64,000 nt of DNA from Allobacillus saliphilus (GCF_018138385.1 NZ_JAGSIE010000024.1:1-64000), one strand, 5' to 3'. Positions 36,942 through 45,712 are shown, numbered from the stretch's first letter. Program-made: numbers and translations. Notes: generated by a model from the letters alone, not told the origin.

Positions 36942-37646
36942 TTAAGCTTGGTCTTCTTGATTTTGTTCCTGGTCTTGTTCATCTTCCTCTTCTTGTTCTT
37001 GCTGCTGGGCATCATCCGATTGTTCATCATCATATTCTTGCTCTTGATTTTGAGCATCATCCGATTGTTCATCATCATCGGACTCCTCTTGCTGACTTAC
37101 CTCTCCTTGGTACTTGACTGTAACGTCCAACATACCAAATTCATCACGTGCCATTTGCATAATGTGGTTGGCATCAGTTTTAGATAATTCATTAGCCATA
37201 ACCGTGACATTTACTTTATCATCGGCTTTTCGAACAAGGACATCTTCATAATTTTTCTCTTGAATAATCATCTTCTCAAGCAGAGATTCTTTTTGAGACA
37301 TTGTTTCAATCGAATAGATTTGATCCATCGCATCATTTTTTTCTTCACTAGTTGCTGTAGTGGAAGATATGACTTCTGATAGCTTTTCTTTCATTTCACT
37401 TCTAGAGTCTTCCGTCTCAAGACGAATCGTTTGAAAGTAATCTCCCGTAGGCAATTCAGATACGACAAAGTTCTCACTTTCAGCCCCGTCCCCTTCTTCT
37501 TCATCTGAACGTTCTTCCTCTGTTTGCTCATCCTCTAAATCGGTCATTGCCGCCTGATCATCGCCCGGAAGCATATAATAAACACTTAACACAATCAATA
37601 AACTCAACATCGTAATTAACCAGACTGTCTGTTTTTTTAAAACCAT
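36942..37646 (-). CDS. spoIIIAH: Stage III sporulation protein AH with acidic C-terminal tail
   Basis: Mother-cell half of the SpoIIQ-SpoIIIAH channel across the two spore membranes. The 234-residue protein has one N-terminal membrane segment (VWLITMLSLLIVLSVYYML) and an acidic linker. The YscJ/FliF-like ring domain covers about 68-182 and ends in LDVTVKYQGE. Beyond it lies an unusual tail at 183-234 made almost only of Asp, Glu, Gln and Ser. A 45-base direct repeat (copies at 37009 and 37054, encoding DDEQSDDAQ twice) built part of it. B. subtilis SpoIIIAH ends near the ring domain. It is the last gene of the operon. Confidence 0.92.
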   Translation of the reverse strand: MVLKKQTVWLITMLSLLIVLSVYYMLPGDDQAAMTDLEDEQTEEERSDEEEGDGAESENFVVSELPTGDYFQTIRLETEDSRSEMKEKLSEVISSTTATSEEKNDAMDQIYSIETMSQKESLLEKMIIQEKNYEDVLVRKADDKVNVTVMANELSKTDANHIMQMARDEFGMLDVTVKYQGEVSQQEESDDDEQSDDAQNQEQEYDDEQSDDAQQQEQEEEDEQDQEQNQEDQA

Positions 37647-37647
37647 T

Positions 37648-38268
37648 TTATTCCTCCTGACTTTTTGGCATTACTGCTATTCGGTGTGTAGATACATCTA
37701 GTAAACGTGAAACTGAATCGATTACCATTTGCTTAACTTGAATTTGATCAACCCCCTCTGCAATGACTAACACCCCTCTGATTTCTGGGTTTCTTGTTTG
37801 TATCAACAATGGTTCTTCATTATTGTTTTTTCGGATAAGTACTGTTTGGTCTTCGACTGTCTCGTCATCAACGGTCCTTGTACCGCCATTTTGATCATTT
37901 TCATCTGTTTTTTGATAGCTAGTCGTTTGATTCTTTTCGTAGATTTTTAAATCCGACGCATTTAATTGAACGACAACTTGTACATTCGATACGCCGGCCA
38001 AAGAGTTCAACGCTTCTGTCAGCATATTTTCTGTTTCTTCTTGAATTTGTGTAATATTTCGTTCATTCGTTTCTTTTGTGGCTTCTTTCTTCAGAAAAAC
38101 TTCTTGTTCGTCTGTCATTGGTTGCTCATCCTCTTTCGAAGAATCCGAGAAGATATTTGAAACGAGTATGAACAAAATTCCAACTAGCCCAATTAATAAA
38201 ATATATGATTTTTTAGTAGGTTTTTGACCTTTTTCCGAGTCAGTTTGAAACCATTGTTTAAGACCCAT
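37648..38268 (-). CDS. spoIIIAG: Stage III sporulation protein AG
   Basis: Ring-forming component of the feeding-tube channel. The 206-residue product has a cytosolic start (MGLKQWFQTDSEKG), one membrane segment (ILLIGLVGILFILVSNIF), a variable linker and the C-terminal ring-building motif (VQVVVQLNASDLKIYE). GVLVIAEGVDQIQVKQMV near residue 170 follows. ATG 38268 has AAGGAGG eight bases upstream. It is one base from spoIIIAH. Confidence 0.94.
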   Translation of the reverse strand: MGLKQWFQTDSEKGQKPTKKSYILLIGLVGILFILVSNIFSDSSKEDEQPMTDEQEVFLKKEATKETNERNITQIQEETENMLTEALNSLAGVSNVQVVVQLNASDLKIYEKNQTTSYQKTDENDQNGGTRTVDDETVEDQTVLIRKNNNEEPLLIQTRNPEIRGVLVIAEGVDQIQVKQMVIDSVSRLLDVSTHRIAVMPKSQEE

Positions 38269-38272
38269 CGGA

Positions 38273-38869
38273 TCATCCTCCTTCCCATTCAATTTCAATT
38301 GCCTGAAGAGGAAGATCTAATAATGAAGAAATCGACTTTGCGATTTCTATATCACGATCTCTCCGGTCTGTATGGTTATTAGCAGGGATTGATATCGTTT
38401 TAACTGGTTCGACCATATCTTGTTGCTGTTCTTCAAGCTTAAATGTTATTTCATCCATTTGCGGTTCTTCTTCGGATGTACTTTCTTGCATTTGGATAGA
38501 AATGTCTTGAATATTCACACCATATGTAGCCATCAACTCCTCACCTACCGTATTTTCTACTTGCTTTTCTAGCTGTTCTAATATATATGCATCAGTAGAG
38601 GCTTGTATTTCTATTTTTTTATCAGAAATCTCTTCTTTTATTGCATCTTCTCCTTGCATGAATTGCTCCAACTGAATTTGAGAGATGATTTGATCAGGAT
38701 TTACTTGAAATATCATCTTTAAAGGATGAAGAAATAATAGAAATACAATTAACCCAAATACGAGCTTTATCACTTTTTCATGCGAATTTTTTGGAATCAA
38801 TAAGGAGACGATTGTCGCCAAGAATATGAATAAAACAATTTGTGAAACCCAGTTCATCAAAAATGACAT
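38273..38869 (-). CDS. spoIIIAF: Stage III sporulation protein AF
   Basis: A 198-residue membrane protein with two N-terminal membrane segments (WVSQIVLFIFLATIVSLLIP and VFGLIVFLLFLHPL). A soluble ring-building-type domain faces the intermembrane space. The start is ATG 38869; the ATG two codons earlier lies too close to the GGGGG site. It fits between spoIIIAE and spoIIIAG with short gaps. B. subtilis SpoIIIAF has the same size and topology. Confidence 0.92.
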   Translation of the reverse strand: MSFLMNWVSQIVLFIFLATIVSLLIPKNSHEKVIKLVFGLIVFLLFLHPLKMIFQVNPDQIISQIQLEQFMQGEDAIKEEISDKKIEIQASTDAYILEQLEKQVENTVGEELMATYGVNIQDISIQMQESTSEEEPQMDEITFKLEEQQQDMVEPVKTISIPANNHTDRRDRDIEIAKSISSLLDLPLQAIEIEWEGG

Positions 38870-38881
38870 CGCCATTCCCCC

Positions 38882-40048
38882 TTATCGGATCATCAGTGTC
38901 ATGTTACTGACGATTATCAACATGACAATCGCAAAGAAAAACATAAGTGACATTAGTAATAGAGCTACTAGAATATAAAGAATATATCTCCCCATCACAT
39001 CGATTAAATCGACGACTGGACCATCAGCAATTGGCTGAAGGACTGCAGAGGTCACTTTAAAAATCAATCCAATAACAAGCACTTTAATGACTGGGAATAA
39101 AGTAATTAATAGGATGATGATGACACCTGCTATGCCAATTGAATTTTTTAGTAATATGGAAGCGGATAACACGGTATCCGTAGCATCCGTGAACATCCGA
39201 CCGATGACTGGAATAAAATTACTCGTTACATACTTGGCAGCTCTAATGGCAACACCATCAGTTACAGCCGCATTTACACCTTGCAAAGACATGAGTGAGA
39301 CAAATAGCGTTAAAAATGCACCCATTATGACGAATGCAACATATTTAAATAAATCAGCCAGCCGTGAAACGTTAAACTCTTCATTAATGAAACTAGCAAT
39401 ATGTAAAATGGCTGAAATGAATAGTAATGGCAATACCAATTTACTGATCAACACGCCCGAAACTTGTGTAAACAAAAGAATTAATGGTTGGAAAAAAGCA
39501 ACCGTCGCTATATTTCCGAATGAAGCCATTAAACTTAGCATGAGCGGCAATAAGGCAAACATGAAATGACTTAAGGACTCAATTGTTTCCGTCGTGTAAT
39601 TAACGGCTTTATAAAAGCTGGAAATTGCTATTGTCAATAAAACTCCAAAGATTACTAAGTAACTAATTTTACTGACTGAACTATTTTCAAATGAACCGAC
39701 AAGAATTTTCAAAAAAACACTCAATAAAGAGAGTAAAAAAAGCATGCCGATCAACTTGCCATTCGTTCGCCATTCTTCTAAAAAAAATAATAGAAAACCG
39801 TTAACCCAATCTTTAATTGAAAAAATTGAACCATCCTTTACAGCATCTAACCAATGTTCCTCTGCTGAAAATGGTATGAATTCACGGTATTGTCTGAGTG
39901 CATCCTGCCAATAGACTTGCATCTCACCAGTATCAATCCATTGCTCATTCAGTTCCAAGTCCGTTTGCTGTCCCTCCGCAGTTGTATATACAGGAATAAA
40001 AACGAAGAGCATAAAGACAACGACAGAGAAAGCGACGAAAAACCGCAT
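38882..40048 (-). CDS. spoIIIAE: Stage III sporulation protein AE
   Basis: Polytopic membrane protein of the mother-cell channel. The 388-residue protein starts with a likely signal peptide (FVAFSVVVFMLFVFIPVYTTAEG in part) and then has about seven to eight hydrophobic segments. Motifs VSKISYLVIFGVLL, LMLSLMASFGN and FIPVIGRMFTDATDTVLSASILLKN (in part) match SpoIIIAE. Start ATG 40048 has AAGGAG nine bases upstream. Confidence 0.94.
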   Translation of the reverse strand: MRFFVAFSVVVFMLFVFIPVYTTAEGQQTDLELNEQWIDTGEMQVYWQDALRQYREFIPFSAEEHWLDAVKDGSIFSIKDWVNGFLLFFLEEWRTNGKLIGMLFLLSLLSVFLKILVGSFENSSVSKISYLVIFGVLLTIAISSFYKAVNYTTETIESLSHFMFALLPLMLSLMASFGNIATVAFFQPLILLFTQVSGVLISKLVLPLLFISAILHIASFINEEFNVSRLADLFKYVAFVIMGAFLTLFVSLMSLQGVNAAVTDGVAIRAAKYVTSNFIPVIGRMFTDATDTVLSASILLKNSIGIAGVIIILLITLFPVIKVLVIGLIFKVTSAVLQPIADGPVVDLIDVMGRYILYILVALLLMSLMFFFAIVMLIIVSNMTLMIR

Positions 40049-40064
40049 CGATCTAAACTCCTTC

Positions 40065-40457
40065 TTATTGCGGGATAAATGACATCAATGTTTCAAGAAC
40101 TGAGATGAAAATGGGTAAAGCAAGCAACAATATGAAAAGTTTGCCAACAATTTCAACCTTGACGGCGACTGAATTCAACTGAGCATCTTTTAAAAGTTGT
40201 GAGATAAATTCGGTTAAATATGCCACGCCGATTACTTTGATCATCGTATCTAAATGAAGCAGTGATACATCGAATTTAGAGACAATGGACTGAAATAAAT
40301 TGAAGAGTTGTTCGACTTGTTTTAGCACAAACAGAAAGACAAAAATGCCAAGGAGCAAAACGAGCAAAAAACTAATAGACTCATTTTGTTCGCGTACGAT
40401 GATGACCAACATTGCTGCAACCATGATGATAACGAAAAGCTGTAAAATTGACCCCAT
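40065..40457 (-). CDS. spoIIIAD: Stage III sporulation protein AD
   Basis: A 130-residue membrane protein with four hydrophobic segments, related to SpoIIIAC. Motifs LLLVLLLGIFVFLFVLKQVE-like sequence near 30-50 and MIKVIGVAYLTEFISQLLKDA near 88 are typical. It lies 13 bases after spoIIIAC and 16 before spoIIIAE. Its exact role in the complex is not known from sequence. Confidence 0.93.
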   Translation of the reverse strand: MGSILQLFVIIMVAAMLVIIVREQNESISFLLVLLLGIFVFLFVLKQVEQLFNLFQSIVSKFDVSLLHLDTMIKVIGVAYLTEFISQLLKDAQLNSVAVKVEIVGKLFILLLALPIFISVLETLMSFIPQ

Positions 40458-40470
40458 GTATACCGTTCCT

Positions 40471-40680
40471 TTACAAGATCATTTGTAAGATAAAGACGGA
40501 TTTAATTTGATTGAACAAACGGGATAAGTAATCGATGACGATAACTAAGACGATAATAAACCCAATTAACGTTGCCCAGTGAGCAATATCTTCCTTACCC
40601 ATTTGTTTCAGAACGGTATGAATGATCGCGACAATAATGCCAACACCTGCCACTTGAAACAAAATATAAATATCTTGCAT
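40471..40680 (-). CDS. spoIIIAC: Stage III sporulation protein AC
   Basis: A 69-residue protein with two membrane segments (FQVAGVGIIVAIIHTVL and WATLIGFIIVLVIVIDYL). It has the family features KQMGKEDIAHWATLIGF and a FNQIKSVFILQ end. ATG 40680 follows GGAGGG by eight bases. Small size is normal for the family. Confidence 0.94.
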   Translation of the reverse strand: MQDIYILFQVAGVGIIVAIIHTVLKQMGKEDIAHWATLIGFIIVLVIVIDYLSRLFNQIKSVFILQMIL

Positions 40681-40698
40681 CGATTCATCCCTCCTCTC

Positions 40699-41211
40699 CT
40701 ATATCAAAACCAATACAATCAAAACGCCAGTCAGCAAGCCCAATGTTCGACTCATATTCGCAAAGCGTTTCTCCTCTTCAACAGACTCATTCAACTGTTT
40801 GTGTAAATGAATCGATGCTAACTCAATTTGTTTCTTTTGTTGTACTAGATCATGCAAACCTAACGTATTCCCAAATTGCTTCAATACATGAAGATCTTTT
40901 TTTGTAAGCGCCAATCGGTGGGAATGACTTTGGAGTGACTCCTCCCAGACTTCTTGAAGTGACTCATCAACGTGTAAAAGTCGTTTATTTAGATCATCGA
41001 AAAACTTGCTGACCGGCTGACTCAGTTGTTCAGAAAGTAACTGAAACACTGATTGTATTGGCAACTTTCCAAAAGTCATTTCTGCCTCCATTAGTTGCAA
41101 CGCTTGAATGAACTCTCGTAGTTGATTCGTTCTACCTTTATATTTATTTGATTTATCTAGCCCTACCCACGTGCACGTGAACAGGATGAGCAGCATGCCG
41201 ATCCATTTCAT
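40699..41211 (-). CDS. spoIIIAB: Stage III sporulation protein AB
   Basis: A 170-residue protein with a membrane segment at each end (MLLILFTCTWVGLD and LGLLTGVLIVLVLI) and a helical soluble middle, related to the T2SS/type IV pilus GspF fold. Motif LREFIQALQLMEAEMTFGKLP near residue 32 (seen in two parts) is characteristic. I chose ATG 41211, which has AAGGAG eight bases upstream. It overlaps the spoIIIAA end by 59 bases, more than usual, because SpoIIIAA runs on beyond its expected end. Confidence 0.92.
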   Translation of the reverse strand: MKWIGMLLILFTCTWVGLDKSNKYKGRTNQLREFIQALQLMEAEMTFGKLPIQSVFQLLSEQLSQPVSKFFDDLNKRLLHVDESLQEVWEESLQSHSHRLALTKKDLHVLKQFGNTLGLHDLVQQKKQIELASIHLHKQLNESVEEEKRFANMSRTLGLLTGVLIVLVLI

Positions 41212-42148
41212 GCTGTACACTCCTTATCCTCTTGTCTCTTTTGATTTCTTCAAATCGATGGTCATATACACTTTTGACTGTACCTGGAGTCGACAGTCGA
41301 TCTAGAAAAACAAAGCGTTCGATCGCTCTTTCACGAATCAATGTTTGAATAGAAGGGCGTTTCTGTACGTCCTCTATTGAATCTCCGTGAACAGTGCAAA
41401 TTAACTTAACTCCTGCATAGATTGCTTCAAGCAGACCGCGTGTGTCTTTTTCATGGCCGATTTCATCGACAACAATCACTTCTGGTGACATCGATCGAAT
41501 CATCATTAAGATTCCTTCTGCCTTAGGACAATCAGACATAACATCCGTTCGATTCCCAACAGGATGTTGCGGAATGCCGTTTAGCGTCGCTGCAATTTCA
41601 TTTCGTTCATCGATTAATCCGACTCGATGATGACGAAAACCATTCTCAGCATCGCTTATTTGTCTGATGATATCCCGTAAGATAGTCGTTTTACCTGTTT
41701 TTGGCGGACCGACGATTAACGTATTCAACACGTTCGATTGGTTGTCCATAATCAAGGGGCTGATCATTTGAGCTGAACCGATGACTGCTTTCGCCACCCG
41801 GATATTAAAAGATGAAACATGACTAATGGCCTTAACTGAACCATCCTGAACATTCACTGAACCACTCAGTCCAATCCGGTGACCACCTTGCAACGTAATG
41901 AATCCTTTTTTCAACTCTTCTTCTAAGCGGTATACAGAATGTTGACTGATTCGAGCTAAAAATCTTTTCGACTCCTCTTGTGTAAGCTGAATGGAACGAA
42001 TAACAATCGATTTGGACGTTAAAACGACTTCAGTCGGCCGATGTACGCGAAGTCGAATTTCTTCTAATTCTTTCAAATCTTTTTCTGAAACAGATTCTTT
42101 AATTTTACTTGCAATATATGGTGGCAATACGTTAAATATCTCTTCCAA
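41153..42148 (-). CDS. spoIIIAA: Stage III sporulation protein AA (ATPase)
   Basis: Secretion-type ATPase thought to energise the SpoIIIA channel. The 331-residue protein has Walker A VGPPKTGKTTILRDI near residue 146, GLIDERNEIAAT near 177, and Walker B PEVIVVDEIGHE near 225. TVHGDSIEDVQKRP follows. The start is TTG 42148 with GGGGG upstream. The last 20 residues (HEMDRHAAHPVHVHVGRAR) have unusual composition and read through the spoIIIAB start, so the natural end may have been lost by a frameshift or stop change. Confidence 0.95.
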   Translation of the reverse strand: MEEIFNVLPPYIASKIKESVSEKDLKELEEIRLRVHRPTEVVLTSKSIVIRSIQLTQEESKRFLARISQHSVYRLEEELKKGFITLQGGHRIGLSGSVNVQDGSVKAISHVSSFNIRVAKAVIGSAQMISPLIMDNQSNVLNTLIVGPPKTGKTTILRDIIRQISDAENGFRHHRVGLIDERNEIAATLNGIPQHPVGNRTDVMSDCPKAEGILMMIRSMSPEVIVVDEIGHEKDTRGLLEAIYAGVKLICTVHGDSIEDVQKRPSIQTLIRERAIERFVFLDRLSTPGTVKSVYDHRFEEIKRDKRIRSVQHEMDRHAAHPVHVHVGRAR

Positions 42149-42176
42149 AAGACTTCCCCCTTGCTTGTCTTATCTC

Positions 42177-42205
42177 ATTCTATGAGTCCTCTGTTTCAGT
42201 TATGC
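42177..42205 (-). promoter_or_regulatory. Sigma-E-type promoter of the spoIIIA operon
   Basis: Leftward GCATAACT (42205-42198) and CATAGAAT (42184-42177), 13 bases apart, fit the sigma-E pattern (GKMATATT, CATANNNT). They lie 29 bases before the spoIIIAA start. Sigma-E control of spoIIIA is established in B. subtilis. Confidence 0.6.
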
Positions 42206-42349
42206 GTTTGAAATCTATTAAGCGAAGTATAATATTTGAGTATTTGGTAAGATAGTTTAAAGAGGATTGGAAAAAACTTTTGTGAGGAATGATCTTATAA
42301 ATAAAGGGATCCTAGAATTGCTAATTGAATTGATATCATCATTTTGAAT

Positions 42350-42399
42350 ATAAAAAAACCTGCTATGAAAGTTAACATTCAACTTTCATAACAGGCATA
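42350..42399 (-). terminator. Terminator of efp
   Basis: Stem CCTGCTATGAAAGTT with AACTTTCATAACAGG (one mismatch) at about 42360-42396, followed leftward by seven T. The rest of the 42206-42349 gap shows no gene. Confidence 0.85.
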
Positions 42400-42414
42400 T
42401 GTTGAAATCAAATT

Positions 42415-42975
42415 TTAGTGAGCTCTCGATACATATTTACCTTCGCTCGTACTGATGATCAATCGGTCTCCTTTGTTCACAAAGAAAGGTACTTGTACGG
42501 AATATCCTGTTTCCAATTTGGCAGGCTTTGTTCCGCCACTGGCTGTATCTCCTTTAATTCCTGGTTCAGTTTCAATAACTTCAAGCTCTACGTTTTTCGG
42601 TAATTCGATACCTAATGTTTTTCCGTCATAAATCATAACGGTAACTTGGCTATTTTCCTTCATGAAATTTAGTTCTTCTTCGATTATATCTCCTGGAATA
42701 TCCAGTTGCTCATACGTTTCTGTATCCATAAATGTATGGTTGTTATCTGATGCATATAAATATTGCATTGGACGACGGTCCAGATGTGCTGTATTCACCT
42801 TTTCTCCTGCTCGAAATGTTTTTTCTTGTGTATTTCCGTTTTCAAGATTTTTTAATTTTGAGCGAACGAACGCTGCACCTTTACCTGGCTTTACGTGTTG
42901 AAATTCAAGAACTTGCCAAATGGAGCCATCTAATTCTATCGTTTGTCCTGTTTTAAAGTCGTTTACTGAGATCAT
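42415..42975 (-). CDS. efp: Elongation factor P
   Basis: Rescues ribosomes stalled on polyproline. The 186-residue protein has three beta-barrel domains and starts [16 protein letters not shown]. The modified lysine lies in [14 protein letters not shown] (Lys32), as in Bacillus EF-P, which is 5-aminopentanolylated. The C-terminal signature is [20 protein letters not shown]-like. The gene follows the yqhT peptidase by 23 bases as in B. subtilis. Confidence 0.97.
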   Translation of the reverse strand: MISVNDFKTGQTIELDGSIWQVLEFQHVKPGKGAAFVRSKLKNLENGNTQEKTFRAGEKVNTAHLDRRPMQYLYASDNNHTFMDTETYEQLDIPGDIIEEELNFMKENSQVTVMIYDGKTLGIELPKNVELEVIETEPGIKGDTASGGTKPAKLETGYSVQVPFFVNKGDRLIISTSEGKYVSRAH

Positions 42976-42998
42976 TTATATTCCTCCTCTACTCTGAT

Positions 42999-44060
42999 TT
43001 ACAGAGTAATTAATTCTTTTGTTGAAAAGTTCAATGGTTCATTGCCATTTTCGGTAATAACAAGGTCATCCTCAATACGGCAACCGCCGACATTAGGAAC
43101 GTAAATACCTGGCTCGATTGTTACTACCATGCCCGGCTTCAACTCGGTATCTGACTTCAATGATAAGCTTGGAGATTCGTGTACATCCATACCTAAACCG
43201 TGACCTGTTGAATGGCCGAAATAAGAACCATATCCTTTTTCTTCGATGTAATCACGAGTAAGTGCGTCTGCTTCTCTACCAGTAATACCCGCTTTAGTTC
43301 CTTCCATTCCTTTGAGTTGCGCTTGCAAAACCGTGTCATAAATCTCTTTTAATTGATCACTAACCTCACCAACAGCTACCGTACGTGTAATATCTGAGCA
43401 ATAACCTTTATACAACGCACCAAAATCAAGCGTTACTAACTCTCCTGTTTGAATCTCTTTATCCGAAGCAACTCCATGCGGTAAAGCTCCTCGGTAACCC
43501 GAAGCAACAATGATGTCAAAAGATGAGGATGTCGCTCCTTGCTTTCTCATAAAGAATTCCAATTCATTCGACACATCAATTTCTTTGACGCCTGGTTTAA
43601 TAAAACCTTGAATATGTTCAAAAGCAGCATCTGCAATTTTTCCAGCTTCTTTCATAATGGCAAGCTCTTCTTCAGATTTAATAATACGTAATCTCTCTAC
43701 TAGACCATTAACCGGAACAAATTCACACGTTAATTCTTTTTGATACTGTTCAAAAATTGCGTAAGTCAGATTTTGTTTTTCAAATCCTAATTGTTTGATT
43801 CCAAGTTGATCAACTTGTGAAGCTACTTCAAGGTGAACTGGACCTTTATGTTCTACAATCGTAAAGCCCTTTACTTGATCCTTCGCTTGCACTGTATAAC
43901 GAAAATCAGTAATGAAAACAGCATCATTTTCAGTTACTAGTACGACACCGGCAGTTCCTGTAAATCCGGTCATATAACGTCTGTTCTGTCCATTTGTAAT
44001 CAACATACCATCAACATTTTCTTCTTTCATGATTTGTCTGAGCTTATGTAGTTTCTCCAT
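42999..44060 (-). CDS. yqhT: Xaa-Pro dipeptidase/aminopeptidase (M24B, YqhT)
   Basis: Metallopeptidase that cleaves next to proline. The 353-residue protein has a creatinase-like N-domain (1-125) and a pita-bread catalytic domain. Metal ligands are Asp in LDFGALYKG near residue 211 and SDITRTV near 222, His in HSTGHGLGMDVHE near 280-290, and Glu in VTIEPGIYVP near 317 and CRIEDD near 331. It is encoded together with efp, whose substrate stalls also involve proline. Confidence 0.93.
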   Translation of the reverse strand: MEKLHKLRQIMKEENVDGMLITNGQNRRYMTGFTGTAGVVLVTENDAVFITDFRYTVQAKDQVKGFTIVEHKGPVHLEVASQVDQLGIKQLGFEKQNLTYAIFEQYQKELTCEFVPVNGLVERLRIIKSEEELAIMKEAGKIADAAFEHIQGFIKPGVKEIDVSNELEFFMRKQGATSSSFDIIVASGYRGALPHGVASDKEIQTGELVTLDFGALYKGYCSDITRTVAVGEVSDQLKEIYDTVLQAQLKGMEGTKAGITGREADALTRDYIEEKGYGSYFGHSTGHGLGMDVHESPSLSLKSDTELKPGMVVTIEPGIYVPNVGGCRIEDDLVITENGNEPLNFSTKELITL

Positions 44061-44073
44061 GATTTTCTCCCCT

Positions 44074-44508
44074 TTATGATTGTTTGTTCAAGAATGAATA
44101 AGCAGCCATTAAGTATCCATCAATACCGAAACCAGTAATTTGTCCGGAGACGACAGGAGATAGATACGAATGTTGTCGAAAAGATTCTCTCGCATAAATA
44201 TTCGAAATATGCACTTCCACGACAGGTGTCGCAATGGCCTCCACAGCATCTCTAATTGCAATGCTTGTGTGTGCATAAGCACCAGGATTAAAGATGATCC
44301 CTCCATATTGACCATTCGCCTCATGAAGCGCGTCAATGAGTTCACCTTCATGATTTGATTGAAAACTCACCAACGAAACATTGTGCTCAGCTAACAACTC
44401 ACGCACATGTTTTTCAATCGAATCCAAATCAACCGTGCCATACACTTGAGGATTTCTTTTTCCAAGCATATTTAAGTTCGGTCCATTGAGAAGTAGAATC
44501 TTTTCCAT
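44074..44508 (-). CDS. aroQ: Type II 3-dehydroquinate dehydratase
   Basis: Third step of the shikimate pathway, as a dodecameric type II enzyme. The 144-residue protein has the catalytic PNLNMLGKRNPQVYGT region with Arg and Tyr near residues 18-24. Other motifs are QSNHEGELID near 50, NPGAYAHTSIAIRDA with the catalytic His near 82, and EVHISNIYAREXFR-like sequence near 100 (EVHISNIYARESFR). It pairs functionally with shikimate kinase at 57872. Confidence 0.96.
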   Translation of the reverse strand: MEKILLLNGPNLNMLGKRNPQVYGTVDLDSIEKHVRELLAEHNVSLVSFQSNHEGELIDALHEANGQYGGIIFNPGAYAHTSIAIRDAVEAIATPVVEVHISNIYARESFRQHSYLSPVVSGQITGFGIDGYLMAAYSFLNKQS

Positions 44509-44588
44509 GCCTATTCCCCTTTTTTTCTACAATAAATTTAGTTTATCATAAAATGTGCAGGCATGTTATTCATCCGATTATTGGCACC

Positions 44589-45071
44589 TTATTCTTGAAA
44601 AGTAATTCGTTCACCATTGGCGTCAAAGGCAATTGTATAGGCGACAAAAACACCGTACATAACAAATTGGCAAACTGTTGCCGTTATCGTATCCATCTCT
44701 AATTCATTAAAATTTGGAACATAAGAAAAATAAGGATTAAGAACAATGAAAAAGATTGCCCATAATATCAATCCATAGATTACACCATGAATGACTCGTG
44801 CAAACTTTTTAAAGAAATAATAATAAATAATTGCCGGTATTGTACCTAATAAGCCAAGAATAAAGAGGCTGATCAGTTCGCCGGTCATCCCTTCTGTCCA
44901 ACTACCTGAGAAAAATGAACGTAGAATAAAACTCGCATGTGATACGGTTGAAAATGACATAAAATAACCAACCGAACTCATTGCTCCCCATAGTAATGCG
45001 CCCACAAAACCCGTTACCAAGCTTTTAACCAGTAAATTTTGGTTTTTTCTTGGATAATTCTCCTCAGTCAT
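44589..45071 (-). CDS. yqhR: YqhR family membrane protein
   Basis: A 160-residue protein with four hydrophobic segments (about 15-35, 68-88, 95-115 and 128-148), matching conserved Bacillaceae protein YqhR in size and place. Motifs are GFVGALLWGAMSSVGYFMSF and YGLILWAIFFIVLNP. The function is unknown. I chose ATG 45071, which follows GAGGTGATTTG; a TTG is directly before it. yqhQ, its neighbour in B. subtilis, is not here. Confidence 0.82.
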   Translation of the reverse strand: MTEENYPRKNQNLLVKSLVTGFVGALLWGAMSSVGYFMSFSTVSHASFILRSFFSGSWTEGMTGELISLFILGLLGTIPAIIYYYFFKKFARVIHGVIYGLILWAIFFIVLNPYFSYVPNFNELEMDTITATVCQFVMYGVFVAYTIAFDANGERITFQE

Positions 45072-45146
45072 CAAATCACCTCGGTTTTAATTTGGACAAA
45101 TTAGGGAAAATCATACTATGGAAATAAGTATATAGATATCTAAAAG

Positions 45147-45155
45147 TGGTATAAT
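45147..45155 (+). promoter_or_regulatory. Extended -10 promoter element of yqhP
   Basis: TGGTATAAT is an extended -10 element, 39 bases before the yqhP start. No good -35 hexamer is seen. Confidence 0.45.
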
Positions 45156-45194
45156 GATGATAAATAAAGTTCGGACCGAAAGGAGTGCCTAGTC

Positions 45195-45554
45195 ATGAAG
45201 TGGGGTAAATGGATAGCTTATGGGATTGCCATTCTAGCTGTAATTGGATTAGTAGGTCAATTGATTATGAATCCTGGTGGCTTTATGCGCAACATGTTGA
45301 TGATGGTCGGCGCTGCAGTTGTGATTGGATTTCTACTCTATTTCTTCTTAATTCGCAGAAGAAGCAATGTGAGTAGTGGTTATAAAAAGGCACTGAAACA
45401 ATCAAAGCAAATGTACGGAAAGTCAGGCTCTAAAGTTAAGCCAAATATGAATGCGAAGACGAGTGGCCAACCGAAACTACAACGCATGCCACGAATAAGA
45501 AAGAAATCGGGTAATCAACCAAATTTACGTGTAATCGAAGGCAATAAAAAATAA
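45195..45554 (+). CDS. yqhP: SA1362/YqhP family membrane protein
   Basis: A 119-residue protein with two membrane segments near the start (WIAYGIAILAVIGLVGQLI and MMVGAAVVIGFLLYFFLI). A long, strongly basic tail follows (LRRRSN-type, KKALKQSKQMYGKSGSKV, RIRKKSGNQ). This matches the SA1362 family of Bacillales (YqhP), of unknown function. It is divergent from yqhR and starts behind AAAGGAGTG. The basic tail would face the cytosol. Confidence 0.8.
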   Translation: MKWGKWIAYGIAILAVIGLVGQLIMNPGGFMRNMLMMVGAAVVIGFLLYFFLIRRRSNVSSGYKKALKQSKQMYGKSGSKVKPNMNAKTSGQPKLQRMPRIRKKSGNQPNLRVIEGNKK

Positions 45555-45587
45555 AATTCGTTTCACGACAAACATCTATGATTAAAT

Positions 45588-45634
45588 ATAACCCCCCAGA
45601 TTTGGATTATTGAAATCAAAATCTGGGGGTTTAT
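45588..45634 (+). terminator. Terminator of yqhP
   Basis: Stem CCCCCAGATTT with AATCTGGGGG (about 45593-45628) followed by TTTATTT. Confidence 0.7.
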
Positions 45635-45667
45635 TTGGATATCTAGCTACCTAAATAAGATGAAAAA

Positions 45668-45712
45668 CTTAAAAAAGATGATCCCGCCTGAATAACGAGA
45701 TCATCTTTTTGT
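45668..45712 (-). terminator. Terminator of nrdJ
   Basis: Perfect 12-bp stem AAAAAGATGATC (45672-45683) with GATCATCTTTTT (45699-45710), followed leftward by TTAAGTTTTTC. Confidence 0.8.

Noticed and set aside
36851-37187. Several overlapping low-complexity reading frames
   Set aside because: They are frame shadows of the acidic, repetitive spoIIIAH tail and its terminator.
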